This document shows positions 34,521 through 43,035 of a stretch of 64,000 nucleotides of DNA, one piece after another. Numbering within the stretch: the stretch's first letter is position 1; each line of letters starts with the position of its first letter. Both the position numbers and the translations under genes were made by a program. The stretch spans positions 3,365,001 through 3,429,000 of the forward strand of contig JACJXX010000001.1 of the NCBI GenBank assembly GCA_020636435.1, written 5' to 3'. The notes under the pieces were generated by a model, which was not told the DNA's origin, made no database searches, and saw only the letters and a program-made list of their open reading frames with translations. The stretch comes from Lewinellaceae bacterium. GTDB taxonomy: Bacteria > Bacteroidota > Bacteroidia > Chitinophagales > Saprospiraceae.

Positions 34521-35192
34521 ATGATCCGAGTAGGTATAATAGACGACGACCCCTTAGTCCGGGAAGAGATTGCTTTTCTCCTGCAATGCCACCCGGATGA
34601 ATTTGAGCTGGCCTTCGAAGCGGCATCGATGGGCCGGTTCTTTGAATTGCTCCACCTGGATGAAAGGCCGGACATCGTCTTATTGGACATCAGCCTGTCT
34701 GAGCAGAACAGCCTCGGCCAGATCGGCAAGTTAAAGCGCTTATTGCCGGAAGCAAAGATCATCATCATCACCGGCCACACGGAGCCGGAGCTGTTGATGG
34801 AGGCGCTCCAAAACGGCGCTCAGGGGTATTTTGTAAAAAGCAGCCGGCCGGAGCGCATCCTGGACGCCATTCGGGAAACCCACAAAGGGGGCACCTTTAT
34901 CGAACCCCGGATGGCCAGCTCGCTGCTGCCCTTTTTCCGGGCCGGGAAAACAGAAACCCGCCCGCCCGGCCTCAATGTTCCGGAGGCGATGAAGCGCCTG
35001 GGGGCCGAATTGCACCGCCGGGAAGTAGAAGTGGCGGAGGGCTTGGCCTCGGGATTGTCCTATAAGGAAATTGGCGCCGCCCACAATATCGGCCTCAACA
35101 CCGTGCGGCATTACGTCAAATCGTTGTACAAAAAGCTGGGCGTTTCCAGCAAGCAGGAGTTGGTCGATAAGTTGAATGAGGTGATGGGTTGA
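34521..35192 (+). CDS. NarL/FixJ-type response regulator
   Basis: The ATG at 34521 (MIRVGIIDDDPLVREE) gives 223 residues; the upstream in-frame start adds residues outside the receiver fold. The receiver has DDD near 8-10, the phosphoacceptor Asp in VLLDISLSEQNS near 56 and the switch Lys in YFVKSSRPE. The C-terminal LuxR helix-turn-helix is GLASGLSYKEIGAAHNIGLN and TVRHYVKSLYKKLGVSSKQE. It converges on the propeller sensor kinase at 35257, with the two stops 65 bases apart; they may form a two-component pair although on opposite strands. Confidence 0.9.
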   Translation: MIRVGIIDDDPLVREEIAFLLQCHPDEFELAFEAASMGRFFELLHLDERPDIVLLDISLSEQNSLGQIGKLKRLLPEAKIIIITGHTEPELLMEALQNGAQGYFVKSSRPERILDAIRETHKGGTFIEPRMASSLLPFFRAGKTETRPPGLNVPEAMKRLGAELHRREVEVAEGLASGLSYKEIGAAHNIGLNTVRHYVKSLYKKLGVSSKQELVDKLNEVMG

Positions 35193-35234
35193 CCGAGGCA
35201 ACGAGCGCTGGCAGTGTAAACAGGGCTTTCCCGG

Positions 35235-35262
35235 ACACGCTTACACGCTTACACGCTTACAC
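35235..35262. repeat. ACACGCTT tandem repeat between convergent genes
   Basis: About three and a half copies of an 8-base unit (ACACGCTT) lie between the two convergent stop codons and run into the end of the kinase gene. Confidence 0.6.
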
Positions 35263-38200
35263 AATACTTTCCCCCGGCAGCAAAAGCGTAAACGTACTCC
35301 CCCCCCCTTTCCGGCTTTCCACTTCCAGCATTCCGCCATTGCGCCGCAGGATTTCCTGCACGATCTGCAGGCCCAGGCCGGCGCCCCGCTCCCCGGCTGT
35401 GCCCAGTGAAGCTAACTGAAAAGGCGCGGAAAACAATTGCGCTGTTTTTTCCTTCGCCATGCCGATCCCGTCGTCCTTCACGGCAATGGCCACCCGGCCT
35501 TCTTTTTGGCTCGCCCGTATGCTTACAGCGCCTCCTTCAGGCGTAAATTTGATGGCATTGGAAACCAGGTTTTGCAACAAAATGGCCAGCCCGTCCGCGC
35601 CGGCCTGTACCCAAAGGCCGGGAGTTGCATCGAGGCTTAGTTCGAGCCGTTTCAGGCCGGCCACTTCCTGGTAAGTTTCCATCACTTGCATCAGCACGGC
35701 CTGCACATCGGCAGGCCCCTTGCCAAAGGAGAGGCGCCCGCTTTCGAGCAGGCTCCAGTTGAGCAGGTTGTTGAGCATGTTGTTGGTGCTGGAGGCGATG
35801 GTTTTGACTTTTTCGCCCAATCCCTCCAGGTGCTCGTATTCTTTTTTCTGCAGGGCATAACTGATCCGGTTGGCAATGTTGCCGAAGTACATCAATGGCC
35901 CGCGCAGTTCATGGCCTACAATGGAGAACAGCTTGTCTTTGGCGGCATTCATTTCTTCCAGGCGGGCCTTTTGCTCGGCGATGGTCTGCCTTTTCTGCTC
36001 CACCTGCTGAGTGCGCCGCGCCACTTCGGCCTCCAGCAACAACTTGGAGCGCTTTAGTTGCCAGAGGCGCCACCGGAACAGGAGGGCCACCAGCCCGGTG
36101 GCGGCAGAGGCCGCCAACAGGATGAACCACCACCGAAGGTAAACAGGCCTGATCGAATAAACCGGGATAGCCAGCTCGTTGCCGGCCCAGTACCCATCCT
36201 GGCCCATGGCGCGCACCCTTAGAGTATATCGCCCCCAGGGCAGTTGCCCGACGGAAACCTGGTTTTCCGCCATGATCTGCCAGGTGGGGTCCAGCCCTTC
36301 TATTTTGTAGAAATAACGGTTCTTCTCGGGATTAAGGTAATCACTGAGAAAGAATTGAAGCACGGCAAGCCGGCGGGAGGAAGTAAGCTCCACCCGGCCC
36401 TGCCGGATGACTTGCCTCGTGATGCGCTCCATCCTGCCGGAGCTGGAATTAAACTGCTCCGCCTCCAGAATGCTCAGTTGGGTATTTTCGCTTTGCCCGC
36501 CGGGGATATCTTTAGGCGAAAAAACCGCCAGGCCGTCGATCGTCCCAAACAGCAACCTCCCATCGTCCAGCCGGAGGTGCGCATAGTTGTTGAACTCATT
36601 CGAGGGCAGGCCCTGTATTTCTTTGAAAATCCGCGCGATATTGTTTGACGGGCTAAAGCGCATCAGCCCGTTTTGGCTCGGCAGCCACAAAAAACCGTTG
36701 TCGTCGGGGTAAGCGGCGTATATGATGTTGCTGGACAGGCCGTCTTTGACGGTAAATTGTTGAAAGCCGCCTTCGGCCCGGTCCCAGCGAATGAGCCCTC
36801 CGCCCCGCGTCGACAACCAAAACCGGCTGGGGGATTCCGGGTAAATGTGGTAGATATGAAATGGGGGAAGCTCTTCGGCCTTCTGTATGCGGGTTCCATT
36901 GTCTGAAAGGAGAAACAAGCCTTCGGAACTGCCTATCCATATTCCTTCTTCGTCCTCGCAGAACCAGTTGATGGCTTTACCTCCTAAATAATGGTTGAGG
37001 TACAGGTCAAAAACGAATTGCCGGGAGGTGGTGTCGAAAGCAGCGATTCCTCCCTCTGTCCCCATCCACAGTTTCCCGTTCCTGGCGATGAAGGGGCAAT
37101 AGGGATCAAATGAAATCCCTTTTTGGTTTTTTATTGAGAACAACTCCATGGAATTGTCCTCCAGGTTGATTCTGGCCGCTTTGCTCCCATGCAGCGCTGC
37201 CCAAACCTCTCCACTGGGCGCCCGGATGGCCCCCAAGGCCTGCAAGTCCGGGTTCTCAAACAGCAGTTTTGCTTCGCCGGAAGACAGATTCAACTGATGA
37301 ATGCCTTTATAGGTATTTACCAAAATTTCTTCCTGCCCAAGGGCTATCATAGCGCGCAGGCTGTACCCCTGCCCCTGGAGGTAAGGCTGAAAACCATTTT
37401 CCCGGATATCGAGCAGCAGCAAATTTTCCTGAGGAATCACCCACGCCAGCCCGTCCCGGTCGGTGAACAGGCTGGAAAATGGAAGCTGAAAAGAATAGGG
37501 AGCATCGGCCGGCGGGTCCTTCGGAAAGCCCGCTATCATCTGGCCGGCGGCATCAAAAACCTCCAGCCTGTGCTTTTTAAACCCCCAAAGCCGGCCTCCC
37601 TGCCCTTCCTGTATTTTCAAGTAAGGGCTGATATCCACAGCCCCGCCGCCCGTAAGGCGGTATTGGCGGGCCAGCCCCTGCCCCGGGTACTTAATTCTCA
37701 TCGTGTACCAGTCTTCTGCCAGCAAACCGCCATTCTGAAGAAAAATGATCTTATGGGGAAGAAACCGCCCCGTAAAGGCGTCTCGTTCAACTTCCCTGCC
37801 GGCGCTGTCCACCCTCAACAGCGCATGGGGCCCCAAAAGCCAGAAGGTGTTTTCCAATGCCGGCAAGGCGTAGCTGATGGGCGCGGCGCCTTTGTTGTCT
37901 ACCAGCAACTCAAAATGGCCGCCATCATAGCGGTAGGCTTTGCCGGAGTAGGTGCCCAGCCAGGCCCGGCGGCTGTTGTCTACCTGCAGGCCAAAGAGTT
38001 CGTCCTCCTCAAAAGGGGCTTTGTCTCCAAAATATTCCCGGAACGTAGAGGCCGTTTCCGTTATGGGGTCGAAAAAAGAAACCTTCAAATTGCCGCCCAT
38101 AACGCCATTGTGGTCTTTGATCTCCCAGTTGCCCACCCACAACCGCCCGTCGGGGCCCTCAAAGAGCAGGTTGATGTCATTGGCCGGCAGGCCGTGCTGT

Positions 38201-38433
38201 TCTTTGGTGTAGTGCAACACCTGCTCTCCGTCATAACGGTCGAGCCCTTCGGAGGTAGCGATCCAGATGAACCCCCGCTGATCCTGAATGACTTTGCGGA
38301 CAAAGCGGCTGAAAAGGCCGTCTTCTATCGAAAAAACCCGGTGCTGTACAATATACTCCTGCCCTCTGCCTCCTGTGGGCAAAAGGAAAAGCAGCAGTAA
38401 AAACAGTACTTCCCTGGGGCTTGGGTGTGGCAT
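35257..38433 (-). CDS. Periplasmic-propeller sensor histidine kinase
   Basis: A 1058-residue kinase with a signal peptide (VLFLLLLFLLPTGGRGQ). The first 650 residues are two-component-regulator propeller repeats (FIWIATSEGLDRYDGE, RLWVGNWEIKDHNG, GIWIGSSEGLFLLSDN, FWLSTRGGGLIRWDRA), followed by a Y_Y_Y domain (NRYFYKIEGLDPTWQIM, GRYTLRVRAMGQDGYW), one membrane helix (WWFILLAASAATGLVALLF), a coiled linker, the HisKA box FSIVGHELRGPL (phospho-His near 841) and a HATPase domain (LVSNAIKFTPEGG, VKDDGIGM, GAGLGLQIVQEILRR). No receiver domain follows, so it is not a hybrid one-component HTCS. It likely senses a polymer-derived or redox ligand in the periplasm and signals to a separate regulator. 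Confidence 0.92.
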   Translation of the reverse strand: MPHPSPREVLFLLLLFLLPTGGRGQEYIVQHRVFSIEDGLFSRFVRKVIQDQRGFIWIATSEGLDRYDGEQVLHYTKEQHGLPANDINLLFEGPDGRLWVGNWEIKDHNGVMGGNLKVSFFDPITETASTFREYFGDKAPFEEDELFGLQVDNSRRAWLGTYSGKAYRYDGGHFELLVDNKGAAPISYALPALENTFWLLGPHALLRVDSAGREVERDAFTGRFLPHKIIFLQNGGLLAEDWYTMRIKYPGQGLARQYRLTGGGAVDISPYLKIQEGQGGRLWGFKKHRLEVFDAAGQMIAGFPKDPPADAPYSFQLPFSSLFTDRDGLAWVIPQENLLLLDIRENGFQPYLQGQGYSLRAMIALGQEEILVNTYKGIHQLNLSSGEAKLLFENPDLQALGAIRAPSGEVWAALHGSKAARINLEDNSMELFSIKNQKGISFDPYCPFIARNGKLWMGTEGGIAAFDTTSRQFVFDLYLNHYLGGKAINWFCEDEEGIWIGSSEGLFLLSDNGTRIQKAEELPPFHIYHIYPESPSRFWLSTRGGGLIRWDRAEGGFQQFTVKDGLSSNIIYAAYPDDNGFLWLPSQNGLMRFSPSNNIARIFKEIQGLPSNEFNNYAHLRLDDGRLLFGTIDGLAVFSPKDIPGGQSENTQLSILEAEQFNSSSGRMERITRQVIRQGRVELTSSRRLAVLQFFLSDYLNPEKNRYFYKIEGLDPTWQIMAENQVSVGQLPWGRYTLRVRAMGQDGYWAGNELAIPVYSIRPVYLRWWFILLAASAATGLVALLFRWRLWQLKRSKLLLEAEVARRTQQVEQKRQTIAEQKARLEEMNAAKDKLFSIVGHELRGPLMYFGNIANRISYALQKKEYEHLEGLGEKVKTIASSTNNMLNNLLNWSLLESGRLSFGKGPADVQAVLMQVMETYQEVAGLKRLELSLDATPGLWVQAGADGLAILLQNLVSNAIKFTPEGGAVSIRASQKEGRVAIAVKDDGIGMAKEKTAQLFSAPFQLASLGTAGERGAGLGLQIVQEILRRNGGMLEVESRKGGGSTFTLLLPGESIV

Positions 38434-38614
38434 ATTTGTTTACAATTAACCAGAAATGTCGGGCCTGCCTGTAAAGATAAAGCGATAAGGAAGTGGAATG
38501 CAAGAAATATATTGCATAAATCTTGACACTATAGGCAGTAGGTTTCTGGTTCTACGACAATTGGGGGGCAGGCAGGATTTGCGATGTTCGTAATGTTGTT
38601 CAACCACACTATCC

Positions 38615-39232
38615 ATGAAAGGGCAAAAAACACTGCATATCAGGATTTCCGGACGGCGTGAGAACCAATCGCTGCGCCCTGGCCTGCTCGATGTGGAGGA
38701 GTGGATCAAGACGCTGGAGAATGCCCGCGACCTGCTTACACCGGACGGGAAAGGGCGCCCGAATATTCGGGTAGAGGTGGAGGAAGGCAGCGTGCTTTTC
38801 AAAGTTACGACGATTGCCGCTCTGGTTATTCAAACCCAGGCCTTGCTGGCCGAAATAAACGCTACTCATGATATTGGCCTTTTACATAAAAAACAGGCGG
38901 ATGCACTGTCTTAGGCACGAGGAAAGAATAAAGTGTACAATTATGGCGCAGTAATTTTTGTGCCAGGCAAGGCGCGAAGAATGAGGATAGCCAAAGCTAC
39001 CTGAGTGATGAGCAACGCAGCATGGCGCAAAAAGGACAAGCCAGAATGGACAGTTTATTCTTTCGTCGTGCCTTACTTCCAACGGGTAGCATCAAGAGAA
39101 CACTTTGCCATTTCCTTGATATCCGCATTCAGCCGAGTGAGTACTTTGGGGAGTTGTTTGATGATATTTAGTTTTCGTCTTGCTGCAAGCCTGGTTTTGT
39201 ATACAATTTGTCTTTCGGAGATCACTATTTGA
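38615..39232 (+). pseudogene. Hypothetical gene interrupted by a mobile palindrome
   Basis: From ATG at 38615 the frame reads MKGQKTLHIRISGRRENQSL, VEEWIKTLENARDLL and VEEGSVLFKVTTIAALVIQT, and ends ...LLHKKQADALS at a TAG formed by the insertion of the element at 38914. If the element and one TTA copy are removed, the frame continues ...ADALSYFQRVASREHFAISL to 39232. The protein resembles small cytoplasmic Bacteroidetes proteins of unknown function. The present product is truncated to 99 residues. Beyond about residue 118 the continuation is hydrophobic and may contain a further shift, so the original C-terminus is unsure. Confidence 0.55.
38914..39072. mobile_element. 159-bp mobile palindrome, copy 2 (GGCACGA ends, TTA target duplication)
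   Basis: By eye the same sequence as 9565-9723, with the same imperfect 19-base inverted ends. It is flanked by TTA on both sides (38911-38913 and 39073-39075). Two identical copies 29 kb apart, with a 3-base duplication of form TWA, indicate recent transposition in trans by an enzyme outside the window. It interrupts the small gene at 38615. Confidence 0.85.
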
Positions 39233-39295
39233 GGTGAGCCTTAAACTGTTGGCGCAATCGAATTTTAGGTTCCAGGAAAATAAGTTATCTTACTT

Positions 39296-39308
39296 GTGTA
39301 AAATACAC
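39296..39308. promoter_or_regulatory. Operator-like inverted repeat before the ParB-ATPase gene
   Basis: GTGTA-AAA-TACAC is a perfect 5-3-5 inverted repeat ending eight bases before the start codon at 39317. The product of that gene has a ParB-type helix-turn-helix, so autoregulation through this site is possible but untested. Confidence 0.35.
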
Positions 39309-39316
39309 AGTGCTGC

Positions 39317-41446
39317 ATGAACACTATCAAGAAGCATGTAAACAGGTTAATGCTCGACCCCAATAACTACCGGTTTCGAGACAGCCCAGCTTATACTCCT
39401 GTAGATGAGGATCAGGTCGAGGATGATAAAATCCAACAACGCACTTTCAATCTACTTGTAGGCCGCAATTATGAACAGATCTCGGACCTGGTCACATCCA
39501 TGAAGGAGAACGGTTTTATCCCTGTTGACCAAATACAAGTCAAAGCTCTTCCTTCGGGCAATTTCCTTGTACTCGAGGGCAATCGCCGAATAGCAACACT
39601 CAAGTACCTGTATAAGGAGTTTCAAAAAGGCAATGATGTAGGCAAGCTCAATGAGAGCAGCTTTCGCAGCGTGGAAGTCGTACAGAACCCTGATGAAGAC
39701 CTGGCAGGGCACCTTGTGGTTATGGGGTTAAAGCACATCAATGGGAATCGTAAATGGAAAGCTGTCAACCAAGCACAGCTCATTCAGGATTTAATCGAAA
39801 TTCATGGTAAGACGGAAGATGAGGTATGCCGCTCTTTAGGAATTACCAAACAGGCTCTACGACGAGCCAGGCGTACGCTGGCGTTTATCAATCGCTATAA
39901 GGATAGCGACTACGGCGACCAGTTCAGCAGTGGCATGTTTTCCATTTTTGAAGAAGCCATTTCCAAAAGCAACATGAAGGCTTGGCTGGAGTGGAATGAT
40001 GAGTTGCTCAAGCCGGAGAACGAAACCAACGAGGAGCGCTTTTTTTCCTGGGTATCTTATGAAGAAGTCAATGAAGGGGAGGGGGAAGATATTCAGGTTG
40101 TCAAAAAAGAACCTATTGTTACAAAATACACACAAGTCCGCGAACTCAACAACTTTATTCTGGACGAAAAGGCTGTGGGGCACATGGAGCGCAGCCGTAG
40201 TATTACGGAAGGCTATTCCTTCAGCGAAGCCGTTGCGGAATCGAAATTCAAAAATGCCCTGAGCAACCTGCAAAGTAATGCACAAGCTCTATTCAACTTC
40301 AGTGAATTCATGGGGCAAGATGACCTGAAAGCCGTAGCGGCGGTACGAGATAAAATAGGCAGGCTGATCCCTGAAAATGGCAGCCGGGTCCGTTACAGTG
40401 ACGAAGTGCGCCCACATTACTTATTCCACTTTACGGAAAAGCATTTTACTGAGCTACACATCGAACATTTTAATAGAATATACGATCTGCGGCTAAAAGC
40501 CATCAATCAGGTCAATATCATTGCCGGCATTAACAACTCTGGCAAAACTTCACTGCTAGAGGCGATCTATAGCCTGACACAGCTGAACAACATCAAGGCC
40601 TTTTTAGATATTCTGCGATATAGAGGTAAATTTTACCAAGGCCTGAATACGCAATGGGTGGCCCGGCATTTAAATAGTAAGCTGCGATCCGCGGGAGTCT
40701 TTAATAACCGCCCGGTATCCTGGGCTTTGAGCCTGGAGGAAACAGAAGACGATATTGATAAGACGCAGTACCTGAGCAGCATGCTTTTGCATGCACAAGT
40801 GGAAAACACCGAGTACGAGAGCACTGCGCACCTTTTTCAGGAAAAGGACAGCACGCTTTACTACAAGGAGGTTTTTGCACTCTGCCGGGCAGCCTTCACC
40901 AGCCCTTATCAGCACAACTATCACCTGCTGCGCCTCGCCCACGCGCATGCAGTCCGGGAAAAAGTGATAGGGGATATTCTCCGCTTTCTCAGAGAGAAGG
41001 TAGATCCAATGCTGCAGGATATCGAATTGGTGGAGATAGCCGGGGAAAGCCGGTTTTATGTCAGTGCACAAAATCATGAGCAAAGTGTGGACATCACACA
41101 GTATGGAGAAGGCGTACAGCGTATTTTCGAGATTGCGCTGCTTACTGCCTACTGCAGTAATGGCGTCCTCTGCATAGATGAGTTTGAAAGCGCCATACAC
41201 AAAGATCTGCTCGTCAGCTTTACGATGTTTTTGCAAGATCTGGCGGCTCGTTTTAACGTACAGATATTCCTCTCTACACACAGCAAAGAGTGCATCGATG
41301 CCTTCGTGGAGAACGATTTCAAAAATGATAAAATCACCGCCTATGTGCTCCGCGTTGGGGAGGAAGGGCAAATAACGGCTAAATATATGGAGGGTACCCG
41401 CCTGGAACGCCTGGTGGATAACATGAACATTGATATTCGAGTCTGA
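39317..41446 (+). CDS. ParB-like domain fused to an ABC/OLD-type AAA ATPase
   Basis: A 709-residue fusion. Residues about 45-100 form a ParB/sulfiredoxin-like N-domain: EQISDLVTSMKENGFIPVDQ, then the nucleotide-pocket motif VLEGNRRIATL (EGNRR at 87-91). A helix-turn-helix follows at about 165-188 (DEVCRSLGITKQALRRARR). From about 368 there is an OLD/AAA_21-type ATPase: Walker A GINNSGKT at 404-411, signature-like QYGEGVQRIFE near 595-605, Walker B GVLCIDEFESAIH near 616-628, and an H-loop FLSTHSKE with His near 655. The stop TGA overlaps the ATG of the TOPRIM gene by one base (TGATG), so translation is coupled. ATPase plus TOPRIM pairs include OLD, Gabija and PARIS-type defence systems, but a ParB-like fusion on the ATPase is not one I can name. 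Confidence 0.85.
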   Translation: MNTIKKHVNRLMLDPNNYRFRDSPAYTPVDEDQVEDDKIQQRTFNLLVGRNYEQISDLVTSMKENGFIPVDQIQVKALPSGNFLVLEGNRRIATLKYLYKEFQKGNDVGKLNESSFRSVEVVQNPDEDLAGHLVVMGLKHINGNRKWKAVNQAQLIQDLIEIHGKTEDEVCRSLGITKQALRRARRTLAFINRYKDSDYGDQFSSGMFSIFEEAISKSNMKAWLEWNDELLKPENETNEERFFSWVSYEEVNEGEGEDIQVVKKEPIVTKYTQVRELNNFILDEKAVGHMERSRSITEGYSFSEAVAESKFKNALSNLQSNAQALFNFSEFMGQDDLKAVAAVRDKIGRLIPENGSRVRYSDEVRPHYLFHFTEKHFTELHIEHFNRIYDLRLKAINQVNIIAGINNSGKTSLLEAIYSLTQLNNIKAFLDILRYRGKFYQGLNTQWVARHLNSKLRSAGVFNNRPVSWALSLEETEDDIDKTQYLSSMLLHAQVENTEYESTAHLFQEKDSTLYYKEVFALCRAAFTSPYQHNYHLLRLAHAHAVREKVIGDILRFLREKVDPMLQDIELVEIAGESRFYVSAQNHEQSVDITQYGEGVQRIFEIALLTAYCSNGVLCIDEFESAIHKDLLVSFTMFLQDLAARFNVQIFLSTHSKECIDAFVENDFKNDKITAYVLRVGEEGQITAKYMEGTRLERLVDNMNIDIRV

Positions 41447-42423
41447 TGAAATTCATTTTTGCATTCTGCGAAGGCCCTCACGACGTCGCTTTTCTCTACA
41501 AAATACTAAAAACAGAGGGCTACAAAAGCCATAATAAAGATCTTGGAGAATACCCAGGGCCGATCGACCGGTTTTTGATCAGTGAAGCTGCGCACAGCTC
41601 GCTGGAAGAAGTCAATATCCAATCTGCCAACCGGCGTCTGCTCCCCATCGAGGTGATGCGGAAGGCGCCGGATCAAATGGTTTTCCTGTATGCCCTGGGG
41701 GGCGACCAAAGAAAAGCAGAGCGGCTGCGCATACTCCGTTTTCTCCAGGACTCTTTCGCTGTGTCTGATCCCGATGCGTTTCTACCCGGCGAAGGCCATA
41801 CCGCTGCTGCGATTTATTTTTTCGATGCAGACGAAGCCGGGAAGCAGGCAAGGTATGAGACCATCAACGATGAGTTGGCAGAAGTATGGGGCCAAGAATT
41901 CCAATTGTCTCCGGATGCCCCTGTTGCAGGCGTCAGCGGCCTTCAGCTTGGCGGAATTGTCTTCACCGCAACCGGACAGCCAACAGGCAAATTGGAGGAT
42001 GTGCTCCTCCCGCTGATGGAACAAAACAATGAACCCATTTTTGAAGCGGCTCAGGCATTTCTAGACCAGCACTATGACGAAAACCGGTGCCGAAAACTAC
42101 TGCGACTAGAACGAAATAACGGGCTAATTCGCCAGCCCTTAAATGCAGGGTTCCAGTATCATAATATAACCCGTTATTTCGTGCCGCTTTCACTACAGCT
42201 CCGCCCCAATGCAGCAGGCGTCATGGAAGAAATTCGAAGTAACAGAACCCGCGACCGCCTGAAGTTTGATCGCTCCAAATCAATTATCGGTATTGTCGGG
42301 CAACTGCAACAATCGGGCAAAGGCAATGCCCCTATCATCCGAGACACAGACTTCATTGACCTGAACAAGATACAGGGGCATGAAGCTTGTCAGGCAATAG
42401 TAGCATTCATCCGCATGCTATAG
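41446..42423 (+). CDS. TOPRIM-domain protein (DUF3226/DUF4435-like) partner of the ATPase
   Basis: A 325-residue protein with TOPRIM motifs in order. The N-terminal FAFCEGPHDVAFLYKIL carries the Glu (E9) and Gly (G10). FFDADEAGKQ at about 125-134 carries the two Asp residues (D127, D129). GKLEDVLLPLME near 181-192 matches the downstream acidic motif seen in DUF3226-type proteins. These residues coordinate Mg2+ in topoisomerases, OLD nucleases and AriB-type effectors. There is no helicase or membrane segment. Its coupled start inside the stop of the ATPase gene indicates a two-gene operon; in PARIS and OLD systems the ATPase controls the TOPRIM nuclease. The specific target (DNA, tRNA) is unknown. 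Confidence 0.8.
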   Translation: MKFIFAFCEGPHDVAFLYKILKTEGYKSHNKDLGEYPGPIDRFLISEAAHSSLEEVNIQSANRRLLPIEVMRKAPDQMVFLYALGGDQRKAERLRILRFLQDSFAVSDPDAFLPGEGHTAAAIYFFDADEAGKQARYETINDELAEVWGQEFQLSPDAPVAGVSGLQLGGIVFTATGQPTGKLEDVLLPLMEQNNEPIFEAAQAFLDQHYDENRCRKLLRLERNNGLIRQPLNAGFQYHNITRYFVPLSLQLRPNAAGVMEEIRSNRTRDRLKFDRSKSIIGIVGQLQQSGKGNAPIIRDTDFIDLNKIQGHEACQAIVAFIRML

Positions 42424-42424
42424 G

Positions 42425-42697
42425 CTATACACTTCCATTTTTCTTCCTTGCCCAGCCAAAAAAATCCCACCTCAACAAGAATACATTCATCAAAGCCCAG
42501 CTATGCACCTTTGCAGACATCACTCGGGCGGCTTCTTCGGCTGCATCTGCGAGTTTTTCTTGGGTAAATTCGCCATGGCTAAGAGGCAGGCGTGGGCGTG
42601 AAGACTTGACCCTTAAAAAATTACTGGTAATAACGGATTGCGTAGCTATTGACGATGACCAATCAGAGACGCCATTGGGATAGGGGCTGTAAAGAAA
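42425..42697 (-). pseudogene. Unassigned open frame, possible gene remnant
   Basis: The minus-strand frame is open for 91 codons between two stops and reads GVSDWSSSIATQSVIT, then LSHGEFTQEKLADAAEEAAR and VMSAKVHSWALMNVFLL. The middle part has a helical, protein-like composition. There is no ATG near its beginning, and I do not recognise the family. It overlaps a plus-strand frame of similar length that looks less natural. Confidence 0.3.
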
Positions 42698-43035
42698 TTA
42701 AAATTTACAGAGTACTCAGCCTTACATTCTTTAGGATTTAATCTATCGGAAAAATAAGTTGCTGCAGCTATTTTGTACCTCCCACTACAGCCTGCTCCGG
42801 TTACCCTTCTAACATTGGACAGCGTCGTACATCCTACCTGCCCGATTGGTCAAACGCCAGTCGGTCTGGCAGGCAGGCGTACACCACCCCAGCCCAGCCT
42901 GTCCAACGTCAGATTGTGCCAAAAGACCATTTTCAGGAATATAAGCCGTTGATTACCAATGGCTATAATTCTAAATTTAGCAACTCTACGGGTGTTGGCA
43001 CACTCTGACGTTAAGCCGATACCCCCTGCTCCCCC
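42698..43035. other. Non-coding spacer with small stems
   Basis: Spacer between the ATPase/TOPRIM operon and the convergent giant gene. It contains a GCCAGTCGGTCTGGC stem near 42872-42886. No gene is supported. Confidence 0.4.
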
